A DNA stretch of 64,000 nt, from assembly GCA_026182355.1 (NCBI GenBank), contig JAPFBL010000008.1:1427501-1491500 (forward strand). The letters run 5' to 3'. The position numbers and the translations under genes are program-made. The DNA comes from Hermatobates lingyangjiaoensis. Its lineage: Eukaryota; Arthropoda; Insecta; Hemiptera; Hermatobatidae. Position 1 is the stretch's first letter; each line of letters opens with the position of its first letter. Shown in pieces: positions 20,815 to 31,705 of this stretch. The notes beneath the pieces are model-generated. The model did no database searches. It was not told the DNA's origin and saw only the letters and a list, made by a program, of their open reading frames with translations.

Positions 20815-21010
20815 CTTATTAGATGGAAAAAGCCGACATATGCGAGGATATGCAGATGACCTTGTTATTATAAGAAGAGTTATGCTTGATGGTATTGTCT
20901 TTGTGAATATACTGCATGTTTTCTAAATAGTTTGAAGATAAGTAAAAGAGAAAAGTCTCGATGTAAATTCAGAAAAACTATCCTTATTCTTTTTCAAGGA
21001 AAGATGAAGT
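20815..21010 (+). pseudogene. non-LTR (LINE) reverse transcriptase fragment, YADD motif
   Basis: One frame reads RGYADDLVIIRR around 20847-20880, the RT catalytic motif C of non-LTR retrotransposons (YADD followed by hydrophobic residues). After a frame change, KFRKTILILFQGK near 20970-21000 matches the '(N)P.KT.LILF.RK' motif that follows in LINE RTs. Stops and indels show it is decayed. It could belong to the same LINE as 4.33 and 57.0 kb; this is untested. Confidence 0.6.
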
Positions 21011-21569
21011 AGGGCTGAAATACTGATTCTATGTTAATAAGTGCTAATCGCTTTTAAGAGGTTAACAATTTCTGCCAAATCATACCTTAAACAAATAAAG
21101 GTAATTGATGCTTATCTGAGGATTATTATGAAGTTTATTAAAGACATAAAATCTAAAGTTGACTTTCGAAGCAACAAAGAGAAGCATTATGTGCAGACAG
21201 GACAAATCCGACTCAAGCTCTCAGCTTAATAATAATAATATGTCGGATTATTCTAGATCACGTTGAAGTTTTTAATAACTGATAAAATGTATAAAACATT
21301 TGAAATTGATTTTTAATGTCTGCTTCACCAGAGAGATCATTATTTCGCCTACACCAATAGCTACATTAAAATAAAGTTAAAACAGTTGATTTTATTTTAT
21401 AAATTAATCTTCATATTTGTTTTTATAAAATTTTTTTGCTTTTTTGTAATTAACTTACGTTATAAACTTAAGACTTTTATTCGTTCAAAACAACAACACT
21501 GTTCAACAGTACATGGGCTTTTATTATGCTTACAATGTCTAGTTGGGCAAACAGATCCTCAACTATAAT

Positions 21570-21614
21570 ATGCTTACTTGTAGTAAAGTTGTGTGTACGA
21601 CACTCCATATTTTT
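21570..21614 (+). mobile_element. 3' end fragment of a HINE-like element
   Basis: tgcttacttgtagtaaagt, gtgtgtacgacactc (hairpin GTGT/ACAC) and catattttt, matching the family 3' terminus. Confidence 0.5.
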
Positions 21615-23250
21615 TAATAGTTGTATCAACATTTAGAGGTAAACATAGCAAATGAATGCCATGGTCAAGCGTTAAGGGACTCGGAGCCACGAAACGCTAT
21701 TGAGGTAAACACCGTAACGTCAAGCACATCCAGACCCAATACAGATATAGTTCAATTCATATCTTTGACCTCACGGTTTGTTTCATATATATTTATCAAG
21801 TATGAGTGTTGTACCAAAAAAAAATTTTCCTAATTACTTGAATTCAGTTTTTACAGATCTATAAAAGTTAACAAAAAGCTATTTGTAATTTGATTGTCTC
21901 AGATTAATTTGCATTTTAATTTACTAATTAATTCGTTATCAGGGTTGAAGCGATATCGCTTGGCTTGGGCTGCTCCATTGAGTAGGAAGCCTGTTCCGCT
22001 GGTTCAAGAGGTCAGCGTTCTCAGTAAACACATCGGTGCGTTGACTCAAACTATTTCCTTATACAACAACTTCATAAATTAGAATATATATAAATTAGTA
22101 TTTTCCAATATATATATATATATAAATAAAACAAATTTTATTCTTACTAAACATTCTATAAATATAATTCATTTAAAGAGCTGCTATAATTGATACCGTA
22201 GTTTTGTGTTTATCTAATGACATAATAGTACCTATTCAAGCATCTAAAGAAATGGTTCATGATACGGATGTTCAAACTGAGTTCAGGGAACCTAGAATAT
22301 AGACAGCAGGTCATCGCGACCTCAATGAATATACTGAAGGAGGATATTTGAATTAATTCACTTGTGTAAAGATCGAATTAACTTAATATTATCAATTTAT
22401 TATTAATTTATAACATTAATACTAACATAATAAAGAATATACTGATTATAATTATAATAATATAATATTAATAGATAATGTTATTTATACTATAGTTATA
22501 AACAATATTAAACTGTTTTCTATAACCTTTAAACAAAAAGTATATATGTGTGATAAAGTTTAGAGGGAAGGGGAGAAATTCATAAATAATTCCACTGTAA
22601 GTACGCGTAATACTGCATTAATTATCGTATGTTATTCATTTTGAATATGTACTGTTGTACTGTGTTATTGTATTAAGCTAATAAAAGCCTTACGTTTATA
22701 ACATAAGTTAATTATAAAAAACGAATTTTTATTTACAAAAAGAAATTAAACGCATACATTTAAAAAAGATTATTATAGGTGTTTGAAACGCTTTGTTTAT
22801 ACGATTAAATTTTTATATGTGGAGACCATACAATAAGTAAATACCACATAATAACTCATTGGTATATGTTAGAAAAAGATTATTTTTTTTTATTAATTAA
22901 TTTTTAGTTTTTAATTTTATAAATAGAGTGAAACGTAAACAAACAACTTATTACTAAATCTTAAAGTGAACAAAATTTAATATAAAACTAGAATATTTGT
23001 TCAGAATATTTTCATCACCTTTGAGTCAAGACAAAGCAAAATCAAGCCTTTGCTTGATTAATTTAATCAAATAATAATTATATATTATTTATATAATAAT
23101 AATATAAATATTTATTTTTTAAAACAAATTAAAAAGTTTTAATTTGTCATTTTTTTCACTTACTGAATATTCAACGCTGATTTAAAATTAATCTGAAATG
23201 TATTTTTAGAAATATGTTATCACCGATTAGATTAGAGTAACTATTGTTAG
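21615..23250. other. AT-rich region, nothing supported
   Basis: It includes short (TA)n at 22110 and long runs of AT-only sequence near 22380-22520 and 23060-23150. No ORF looks real. Confidence 0.45.
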
Positions 23251-23254
23251 CTTG

Positions 23255-23395
23255 GTTTGTAATGGCAGTCCCACAGAAGAACTCACATAGACCGAACATT
23301 GGACCTTTGTGAAACCACACAAACATCCAATGAACACAATGAACAATGAACATTGGAAGTTCTAAATTTGTCCTAACTCTAGTGTATTTAGTGTA
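23255..23395 (-). mobile_element. SINE 3' half, minus strand
   Basis: The reverse complement carries tacactagagttaggac, aatgttcattg and aaaggtccaatgttcggtct, as in the 3' half of the SINE at 38.65 kb. It lies head-to-head with the plus copy that follows. Confidence 0.5.
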
Positions 23396-23399
23396 GGAA

Positions 23400-23615
23400 A
23401 AATATACGTCCTATAGACGGACATAAGCTGTCTGTCCTAAGCCTGCACAATGTCAGGCACCTGTAAAAAAGATTCCTACTCTAAATACATTTCAGTTAGG
23501 CAAAATTCCGAATTACCAATGTAGAATGTTCATTGTCTGGTATCACTAAAGGTTAAATCTGTGGAATATGTTCTCTGGTAAACTGCCACTAACATAACAA
23601 CCCAACCTGTCACGG
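23400..23615 (+). mobile_element. SINE 3' half, plus strand
   Basis: tcctactctaaatac, tgtagaatgttcattgtctg, tatcactaaaggtt and a ctgccactaacat tail match the SINE body and its CCTAA-type end. Confidence 0.5.
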
Positions 23616-23973
23616 GGTTCACAAACTCTTGACAACCCAAAAAGTAATTTAGGATATTCACCAGACGGTTGTATTGTTGTTTTTGATCTCTTCTTATGTT
23701 GATAACAGAAGGAAGACAGTTAAATACATGCATATTGTTAGTAACAAGTTAGTTATTAAACACAATATTATTAGGAAAATTCGTCATAACTCGCAAACTG
23801 TAGCCACCTGATCGGCTTCTTATGGTGTGCTTCTTCAGTTGGGACGATAACAGTCGAAAGACACTCGTACAGGGGATAAATGCCTATTAAACAAGTAATA
23901 CCAATACATGCTTAAATTTTCTATTATTAAATTTACAACTAGAAAAAACAAAAAAAGAGACTAACTAACATGA

Positions 23974-24012
23974 TTCTCGATTGTTTCGGCTTTCCTGCCA
24001 TCTTCAGGAGAG
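23974..24012 (-). ncRNA. hammerhead ribozyme motif
   Basis: Minus strand CTCTC, CTGAAGA (24001-24007), spacer T, stem II GGC/GCC with loop AGGAAA, GAAACAATC, GAGA. Stem I UCUC/GAGA and the whole core are intact. Confidence 0.7.
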
Positions 24013-24392
24013 GAGGAGAAGAAAAAGAGGAAGAAATGCAGGAGTGAAGACGTGAACGCATCCATTGACGAATACAAAGTGGCACATAGTGCAGCCACCT
24101 TATCGTCGTGGACCAATTAAAGCTTTGAATAAATGAAGAAAAGAAAGTCGAGAAAAGGCAAAGGAACAGATAAAATCATAAATTAAAAATTAATGTTGAA
24201 GTGAGAAATGATAAAAATATATCCAGAGAAAAAAAATCAAGTAAAAACTCAACTTTAGAAAGCTGAAGTGTGAAAAATAAAAAAACAAATTTTTAAAGAA
24301 AATTGAGAAAAGAGTTAAAGATGAAAACATTATGAAACAAAAAGTAGTTTTTTAATGAAATAAATGACAATATAGAGGAAGTTACTGATTAA

Positions 24393-24660
24393 GTTGAAAC
24401 CGTGAGAATTTCTGTCACCCAACAACCAAATGAGGGGTTCCTCAGAAGCCCTTAAAGTGGTTTGGGTGTCATCACTGGAGAGTTATCTCGGAAATTGGAC
24501 CCTAAAGCACTCACTGAAGGAAGGTTATGGATATTGCCGTGGATAGCAACTGGTAGTTTTGTTAAGTTGATTAACGGATGACCTGTGACCATTCATACGG
24601 AGACTAAGTGACGTGGAAGTGAGGCCCAGGTAGAATTAGTCACATTGTGTGCAGTCCAGA
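24393..24660 (-). pseudogene. PLE family D GIY-YIG C-terminal fragment, decayed
   Basis: Reads CTQCD, stop, FYLGLTSTSLSLRMNGHRSSV, aligning with CTKCDSFYVGQASTKLSLRM in the 10.2 kb copy. After a frameshift it reads TTLRASEEPLIWLLGDRN and HGFNL. The YIG glycine is kept but the motif is otherwise damaged, and there are at least two stops or frame changes. Non-functional. Confidence 0.65.
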
Positions 24661-24662
24661 CC

Positions 24663-25485
24663 ATAAACGCAGTTGCTGGATTTGCAGGAACTGGCGAAGG
24701 AGAGATAATAAATTTCTTATTATTAATATTATTTTTATTTTACTTATTATCTTACTTAAACAACTGTTTAAAAAAGACAACATTAAAAATAACTTAAGCA
24801 ATTTAAACAAGTCATTTGTTTCAAAATCATTGAAATAAACTTGAAAATAAACCAAAGGGTATCAACAATTCCATGTATTTAATACAAATGTATTTATCAC
24901 ACATATTTTAATAAATGAACAGATTAATAATCAAACATTTATACTATTTAAAACAATAATAAATTGAGAATTACGACTGGACAGCGTTGAAAATGACTAA
25001 CTAAATTATAAAAAAAGAAAATCAGATAATAAGTAAAATAAAACTAATAATAATACTAGGAAATGTATGCAGATATTGACACCACTTGTCTAATAAGCAT
25101 TTAACCCAGGATTCTTCGACTATTATCAGTGTGAAGATGCACAATATGTGAAACTGGTCGAGCGTCTTCAATAGTGATTCCTGAAGTATAGGGGTTTTTT
25201 TATAACAAATGATGTTAAGAACCAGTGCTTAATTTTGTTGTATTGTCAAGTAAAGATTTGTTTTTGGAATGAATAAATAAGTCGGGTTTATGTGAGAGAT
25301 CTGCACCCAAAACGTCTTTAGAGCACTGGAAAACTGTTCTAAGCGATAGGGCAGTCGTAATTCGACCAGCTAATGTTGGTGTTGACAATTTGAATGCATG
25401 TCTTTGACCTCAGGACTTGTAGTTCAGGACTATGTTGACAGGTCAGTCAGTATAATGGCTCTCTCTTTATTATACTAGTTTACGG
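24663..25485. other. no recognised gene
   Basis: AT-rich to about 25060. I see nothing supported up to the SINE at 25488. Confidence 0.4.
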
Positions 25486-25487
25486 CT

Positions 25488-25760
25488 CAGTGTAGTCCAG
25501 TGACTTACGTGCTCCATTCTGGACTGGTATATCCAGGGTTTCATACTAATTCTTGCCCTCGATTTATTGACGCTAAAGGTGAAAAAGTCTGAGGACACAA
25601 TCTCTCAGAAAGAACTATAAGTAATCAGTCCCGAACCTGTACGATGACAGATACTCGTTAAAGATTCCTGCTCTAAATATACTTGAGATAAGCAAAATGT
25701 AAGAGTGCAGTGTAGAATCAACCAGATAATGTGGTTTACCTTTTACTAAAATGGATGTAT
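25488..25760 (+). mobile_element. tRNA-derived SINE copy (variant tail)
   Basis: gtagtccagtgacttacgtg (A box) and tatccagggtttcatac (decayed B box) precede the common body (cgatttattgacgctaaagg, cagatactcgttaaagattc). The tail gtagaatcaaccagataatg is shared with the 19.1 kb copy. Confidence 0.6.
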
Positions 25761-25764
25761 TATA

Positions 25765-26930
25765 ATAAATAAAGCACACTTTCCCATAGAACAACACTAA
25801 TGTGAACATTCTTTAAGTGTGGGAATTCGCAAACACTAAACTAGTAAGGTAGATGAACTCAGAATATTCTAGAATATTTTTTCTGATAATAGAACCATAT
25901 TAAAAACCGTGATGTTTATAATTAGAAATTTAAACTTTTGCTCTAATGTAATGTACAGACTGAAAAAGTTTTTCATTTAACTAAAATAATTACAATTACC
26001 ATCTTCAATTATACAGGTATCACTAAAAAAATCAATTCTATTTGTACTAAGTCTTCGATCTCGTTCGTGATATACAATGAAGTGAACGATATTATTAATC
26101 GATACTTTTAGATATAAGCCTTTTTTTGTACTTTTTTAAAAAAAATATGATTCTTTTCCCATTACGTTTTTATTCTTTTAATTAAAGAGAAAAGTTTAGC
26201 AATTAAAACTGGGGATTGTTTAATACTAAATTTACTAGCGATGTACAAATCCTTTTCAAACTCCCTCTTAAGTTTCCATTCAAACTTTGGACAAATTAAG
26301 AAGATAATATTTTTAGCAGAAAACTTTATTAAAAGTTTGTCTTTCAGTGAAATGGTCTGTGTTTTCTGAAATTCCACTTGCTATAATTGAGAAAAGATTT
26401 TTAAGCTGGCAATGTTTTTTATCCAAAATTATATTATTGTTAGTGCCAAAGATGTTGGTAACACTATTAGAATATGCATATCGTATGTTACATTTATAAT
26501 ATATTATGAAGTTTGAACCACAAGAAAAAAAGAAAAACAATAGAAATAAACGCTCTGAGGCCTTTAGCTTTGTATTATCAGAGAGCAAACAAAGTAAGAA
26601 ATTAGAAGGAAACAAAAAGTTAACCAGAAGGAAGGTAACGAAACAGCTGGACAGTTAAGTGATAATATAGTTTGAAAAGATTATATGTATTTTTCTAATA
26701 TATTATACATTATAAAAATCTGTCATACCTCTTGAATCGTTATTGTAGTTATTGATGCCTGATTGGTCCTGCACGTAGTGCATCCTCAAGTAGGATGCAA
26801 TGCGTTTGTTTCCAATGCCCACACTTATAAGCTTTCAGCTTTTAATACTGTTCCAACGGGGAAGAAAGTGTGGTTCATTTATTATTTGGCACCCGTTTTA
26901 TACTTAGTAAGCTACATCACCGGGTTGATT
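25765..26930. other. AT-rich region, nothing supported
   Basis: No coding or repeat assignment. Confidence 0.4.
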
Positions 26931-26965
26931 CGTAAAAAAAAACTGTTGTACTTCCCCCTTCTGTA

Positions 26966-27399
26966 CTAAAGTACCCCAGAAGTTGAAGCAGTTAGCTTCA
27001 ACGCATCAAAGAAGCTCAGCACTTTTGCTGGTTCCAGCGGTAAAAGTTTTTCTATGATTTTGTTGAGTACAACAAAGCACCTGCCTCTGTGCAGCGAAGT
27101 TGCCTTACAGTCAGTCAGCAGGTCCAACGGTGTTAATGCCTCTTTGCAGAATCTGCCCAAACCATCATTGATAATGCCCATTCAGGCTCCCTATGTTTCG
27201 GAAGAAAGTGACTTATTTTCTCCTTCTTTGGGACAGTCATTTTCGGGTCCTTAAGTGAACATGTGGGAGGTTGGCTCCGACTAGTTAGCGCTTTTAGACC
27301 CTCTCCGCTTCCGGAGGATAGTCTCCGGACTTCCTTCTCCTTACAGGGGAAAATCCCTGTATCTCTATCGGTGGTATTTTGTCCGCTCCGGCAGAGCAC
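26966..27399 (-). pseudogene. broken retroelement-like ORF, unrecognised family
   Basis: Two minus frames overlap at 27133-27181, as expected for one frameshifted ORF. The first (27399-27133) contains SRSQPPTCSLKDPKMTVP and KKEKISHFLPKHREPEWAL. The second (27181-26966) reads DGLGRFCKEALTPLDLL, then LEPAKVLSFFDALKLTAS, and ends at a stop. The segment is GC-richer than its surroundings. Its last ~20 codons and ~40 downstream bases recur in the opposite orientation at 31608-31705 (PANVLSFLEALKLTAEVL, stop). Recurrence with a conserved reading frame supports a real repeated protein, possibly a retroelement ORF1 or gag, but I do not recognise the domain. Confidence 0.45.
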
Positions 27400-27545
27400 C
27401 GCATACCGGAGTAAGGCTATTTACTCAATGGGTTCACCTGGTAGATTCCGTTCATAATACAGTAACACCTATATCATCCCTCCTTCGGCACAGATCGCAT
27501 ACCACCTTAGATTGGGGCTGGGGTAAAAGGAGGGGATTTGGGGAT
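27400..27545. other. GC-richer continuation of the broken ORF region
   Basis: Composition stays high to about 27540. It probably belongs to the same element; no motif is recognised. Confidence 0.3.
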
Positions 27546-27987
27546 TAGGAAGGAATATCATCAGATGCAAAATATGTTTAAATTTATATCTGTAATATAT
27601 CCAGAAGTTATAGTTAATTAATTTATTAGAAGTAGGATTAATACCCTTTATTTACTATATTAATGCAAAGTATGATGATAATACGAAGTTTGACTCTCAA
27701 ATTTCCTCCAATTTTCTTATTCGTAAATAATTCCAAACAATAAATGATTGTTGAAGTGGATTTATTTTGTATCAATATGTCTGAAGACAAATAACTCTTA
27801 CGGTGCTGATCACTATAATGTTAAAATTAGTGTTGGGACGATTAATGGGAATCGCATCGTTGAATAAATACCTAGATTCCGATTCTTTCATTGCGATTCT
27901 TTTAAATTTTTAAGTTATTTAACTGTAATAACAATAGTTCTATTTGATTGAAGTGAGACTAATAATGTCAAAATTGTGGTTTTCTAC

Positions 27988-27991
<4 letters not shown>

Positions 27992-28043
<52 letters not shown>
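27992..28043. repeat. (TA)n microsatellite
   Basis: About 26 TA units bordering a PLE end. Confidence 0.95.
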
Positions 28044-28044
<1 letters not shown>

Positions 28045-28047
<3 letters not shown>

Positions 28048-28228
28048 TGCACTTCGGTAGCAGTCCTTCTTTTATACATGATTGGTTATACACGACTGAA
28101 TATTGTCGGTCGATGATCTTCTTCTCCAACTTTTCAAGTTTGCGAACAATTAATTTTTCGTTGTGAGAACAACGGTTCAGGGAATGAATTCTTCTTGTCG
28201 ACGCGTTTCGACTGTCTTCTGCAGTCAT
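28045..28228 (-). pseudogene. PLE N-terminal ORF fragment
   Basis: Minus frame reading MTAEDSRNASTRRIHSLN, KLIVRKLEKLEKKIID, YSVVYNQSCIKEGLLP and KCTNI, then IYIY from the microsatellite. It is homologous in layout to 11183-11375 and 18827-19051. The N-terminal residues overlap the hammerhead, so the ribozyme sequence would be inside or just before the ORF start. Confidence 0.6.
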
Positions 28229-28275
28229 GTTTTGTGTCTTGAAAATGACTGCAGAAGACAGTCGAAACGCGTCGA
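28198..28275. ncRNA. pair of inverted hammerhead-like motifs
   Basis: On each strand: hairpin GACTG/CAGTC, GAAA, a palindromic CGCG region and TC before GAC. The upstream core is damaged (CTTGAAAAT on plus, ACAAAACAT on minus, versus CUGANGA plus one base), so they are probably inactive. Confidence 0.45.
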
Positions 28276-28405
28276 CAAGAAGAATTCATTCCCTGAATCG
28301 TTGTTCTCACAACGAAAAATTAATTTTTCGCAAACTTGAAAAGTTGGAGAAGAAGATCATCGACCGACAATATTCAGTCGTGTATAACCAATCATATATA
28401 TATAT

Positions 28406-28829
28406 ATATTATTGAAGTTTCAACTAGAAAACACAAAAAAAACAAACACTCAGAATTGATTTGATATTTTGTTGTCTGTGTGCCGTTTAAGAAATAATAG
28501 CTTTAAAGCAGAAGAATGTTTAATGTGCTCTTAAACACTTTGTACCTTCTGTCTGCTCTAGATTTCCCACATATTTTAACAAAATGAGATTGTGGCAACA
28601 TTTTTAGATCCATGATATCAATAAACTTTTCTGGATGATGAGCAAGACAACCAGTATGAAAAGTTACACCATTGGTTATTTGAAGATATAAATTCAATAA
28701 ATAAAAAAAAACATGTTATTGACTACTTTAGATTTGTTACATTCAGATATTTTCGCAGATATTGGACACTGAAGATGAAAACACGGACTTTTTTATATAA
28801 TAATATATAATGTGGTACAACAAGATTTC
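28406..28829. other. no recognised gene
   Basis: AT-rich sequence without a supported feature. Confidence 0.4.
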
Positions 28830-28990
28830 ACATAAACACGTGAAATAATGAACAAATCACAATATGAAATCTTTCAACTTCACAACAATCACAATATGAT
28901 CTTTCAACAATGATCTTTCAACCGTAATCAGCGCTCTTCGTCAGAGTCAAAAACCCAACTAAATGAGGTTTGATCATTGATAATGTAGTA
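28830..28990 (-). mobile_element. PLE family A end with partial inverted repeat
   Basis: Tail acataaacacgtgaaataat, a disturbed middle with repeated 'atctttcaa', then a hammerhead on the minus strand (28912-28951) and a plus-strand tail scrap (ggtttgatcattgat) at 28978. Confidence 0.6.
28912..28951 (-). ncRNA. hammerhead ribozyme motif (family A)
   Basis: Minus strand CTGACGA, stem II with AGAGC/GGTT (one mismatch) and GAAAGATC. Likely weakened. Confidence 0.5.
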
Positions 28991-29223
28991 TATACATTGT
29001 TATTTTTATGATGGTTATTCAACTTGCTCATAACTTTTCCTGTCGTTTGTTGAGAAAATTTATTCAGATTAATTTTGGTACATTTTTTTTATACTCTCTT
29101 TACTGATTCAAGAAATTTCAGGCTAAATACTTTAGCTTGAACCAATGCTTGCAAGAATTAAAAAAAAAAAGGCTCAGGAAAAGCATCGAAAGTTAGAAAG
29201 GTCTTCTACATTAATAACTGAGC

Positions 29224-29457
29224 ATGCTAAAAATGAAAGAGCATTGGGGGAGTGAAATCAAGTTTGAAATGTCTAAGTTTGAAAAAGTTAAAATGATTGG
29301 ACAGGCGAAGATCCTCTTTGTTTGTGGTGTTGCAACCAGAGAAGTTGTCAGCTGTGTGTCAAAAAAGTACTTGGACAACCCCCCCGACTCGCAAGTACTT
29401 TCAGAGTGGAAGGTTATTAAGTGTAGGAGGAACTCTTTATTCACCAAAACGAAATAG
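29224..29457 (+). pseudogene. possible hAT-type transposase fragment
   Basis: A 77-codon frame containing ATREVVSCVSKKYLDNPPDS followed by SEWKVIKCRRNSLF. The 'YL..P.DS..L..WK.....LF' pattern is reminiscent of the C-terminal dimerisation region of hAT transposases. That is a pattern impression only; no catalytic residue is visible, and the frame could be fortuitous. Confidence 0.25.
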
Positions 29458-29779
29458 GTGAAGGCAGATACAAGAGAAATACTGCAGATGTGTCTTCATA
29501 ACAATTTATTAATGATAGGGTTCAATATAGATAAGCAGTCAAATCAGGGGTGCCACGCAGATCCTTCTAATTCTCTCTTCTTTAAAAATACACATTTTTC
29601 ATACTTTTTTAACTGAGTCAGTCAATTTTAGAGTAATAAATGGATAAGACTAATTAATGTTAACTACAGAGGAAGGAAAGTTATTTAAACATAGTTGGTA
29701 GTTACTACTTGCATAATTTATTACAATGTTTACTTTACATTACATTCTCTATTAATAAGTAATAGGATAATGTAATCAT

Positions 29780-29885
29780 ATCTTCTGACGAAGACTACTT
29801 GTTTTGGTTGAATGATCTCAGTCACATTTCTTATATTCTTACTGTCAATTAGAATTACATGTTGAGATATATATATTTATATAAA
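29780..29885 (+). mobile_element. PLE family A end, degenerate
   Basis: cttctgacgaagactacttg, ttggttgaatgatctcagtc, then a changed tail and a short TA run. Hammerhead core CTGACGA at 29785-29791, with GAAA mutated to GAAT. Confidence 0.5.
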
Positions 29886-31259
29886 TCACAAGAGAAAACA
29901 CTGAATTTTTTGTGTTCAGTTGATTTACAAATAGCACTAAAAAAACTGGTCTGTACCTTTTTTATATCATTAAACACATTTAATTTAATTAAAACCTACC
30001 TTTTTTTTGTCATGAAGTTAAAATATTTTAAATAAAATTGTAAAACCTTGAATATCAATGAAAGTGTACAATTATCCAAAGGTGTGAGTATTAACCCAGC
30101 TAAGAGAGTAATATAATGTAGTATATATATAATTATTTTTGTGATGGTTATTTTAACTTACTCATTATTTTTTCTGATGTTTATATAGAAATTTTATTCA
30201 GATTGATTTTGATAATGATTTTCTAAAATATTCTGGCTGTTCACTATTCATACCTTTGTTTAACTGCATCTAGTTTCATTTATAAATTTTCTGCCATTTG
30301 TTATGCATTGAAAAAATAAGGCCAACAGAAAATTAATTAAGACAGTTTAGTTGCTGAGCGTATATAGGTAGAGTCTAAGTAGGAATCGGAACCTAAGGAA
30401 GCGTACTTGGTGTCGGAATCGTTAATAAACAACACTACTAATAACGATCTCCAAATTCTAATGAAATAACAGTGAATTGAAGATCAACATTCTACAATGT
30501 ATCAGAACTAAAGGTTGTAATGATGGCGTAGGGTAGAAAAAACACATCAGTAAAAAAATTAAAATGTGTGGCAAAAGAATAACTAAGGATAAGCATATCT
30601 GTGAATGACCTTCTAAGAAAAATGGATTTGTTTTGTGCACAAGTCCAGCAATCTGTGCATTAGAGAGGAATCAAAAAGAATGACAGCGAGAGAAAGTGGC
30701 AATATATGTAAAGCACGATAAGAATGGGCAGCATCATACACCAGGTAGAGGAGGGGGCAGACTAATTTGAATACTATTTGCATCTCGTTATGAGCCTGAT
30801 TCCCTCTATTCACAAGCTTGTTTTCCTCAATCTCTACCCGCTCTGCAAAAATAACCCCCTTTTCTTAATGAACCCCTATTGTTTGCTCAATGGTCTTGGA
30901 ATCGGAACCTAAGGAATCGAAATCATACTTGGCATCGGAATTGTTAATAAACATTTTTTGGGAATTGTACTTGGTATCGAAATAGGAAAAAATTTAGGAA
31001 TTGTCCCAACGCTAGTTAAAACATTAAAGTAATTTTGAATTCAATTGTGATAAATCTTTTTGTGGAATAAAAGTCTAATTATTTTGGCGTTATAATTTAA
31101 TATAGAGTTACTCGAGCTCCTGTTTTCTTCCAAAACTCACTCTGGGTGTGAGCTTTCGCTTTTATTGCTGTTTCAGGGACATAAAGTGTTGCCGTTTGTA
31201 TGGTACCCCTATGGTTATTGGCAAGCTAATTCTAGGGATTGATTCTACTTTGGAAATAG
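29886..31259. other. AT-rich region, nothing supported
   Basis: A repeated phrase, 'ggaatcggaacctaaggaa', occurs at 30382 and 30899 with 'acttggtgtcggaatcgtta' variants and again near 30965. This points to a dispersed or tandem remnant of unknown type. Confidence 0.35.
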
Positions 31260-31261
31260 TA

Positions 31262-31590
31262 ATGAACTAGACTAGCCCAGAGGCTTATGTGCTCGCTATG
31301 GTCTGGTAGATCCGGGATTCAACATCAACTCTGGCATTCGATTTATTCAAGTGGGAGGTGAACAAATATTTAATGAGTCCATTCCTCATTAATGCAGAGG
31401 ACGTTAAGCTGACTCTCTGTAGTCTGTACCCTATCGAGTATTTTTTAAAAATCTCTACCCTAAATACAGTTGATTTGTCTAAATTTAGGACTCCCAATGT
31501 AGAATGCTCATTGTGTGCTGTCATAAAGGTCCAATCTTTGCCTATGTGTATTCTCTCGTAGAATGACCGCTGCAGCCTAATCTAACGTAG
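31262..31590 (+). mobile_element. tRNA-derived SINE, nearly full length
   Basis: A-box region ctagcccagaggcttatgtg, B-box region gatccgggattcaacat, body cgatttattcaagtgggag, then tcccaatgtagaatgctcat, ataaaggtccaatctttgcc and gcagcctaatctaacg. It is the same family as 38648-38966 with a mutated B box, so probably not transcribed. Confidence 0.7.
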
Positions 31591-31607
31591 TAAGTACTAC
31601 ATTTTGG

Positions 31608-31705
31608 AACCAGCAAATGTGCTGAGCTTCTTGGAGGCGTTGAAGCTAACTGCTGAAGTACTTTAGTACAGAAGAGGGGAAGTACAATAGTTTTTATGAC
31701 GCAGT
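31608..31705 (+). pseudogene. C-terminal end of the repeated unrecognised ORF
   Basis: The frame ends PANVLSFLEALKLTAEVL and a stop, then agaggggaagtacaatag. It is the inverted homologue of 26937-27035. It sits directly after the SINE and is 5'-truncated, as expected for a target-primed retroelement. Confidence 0.45.

Larger units (their letters stand above)
23950..24662 (-). mobile_element. PLE family D copy (5'-truncated)
   Basis: Minus order: degraded GIY-YIG coding end (24660-24393), AT-rich 3'UTR, hammerhead (24012-23974), tail. The organisation is the same as the 9.7-10.5 kb copy. The target border on the tail side is not a clear (TA)n. Confidence 0.65.
28044..28405. mobile_element. 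PLE end foldback: inverted hammerhead + N-terminal ORF units
   Basis: A minus unit (28235-28044) and a plus unit (28240-28397) are near-identical inverted copies meeting at the hammerheads, with (TA)n on both outer sides. The minus unit keeps SCIKEGLLPKCTNI before its TA run. The plus unit is cut at YNQS and passes directly into TA. No RT is present. Confidence 0.8.
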
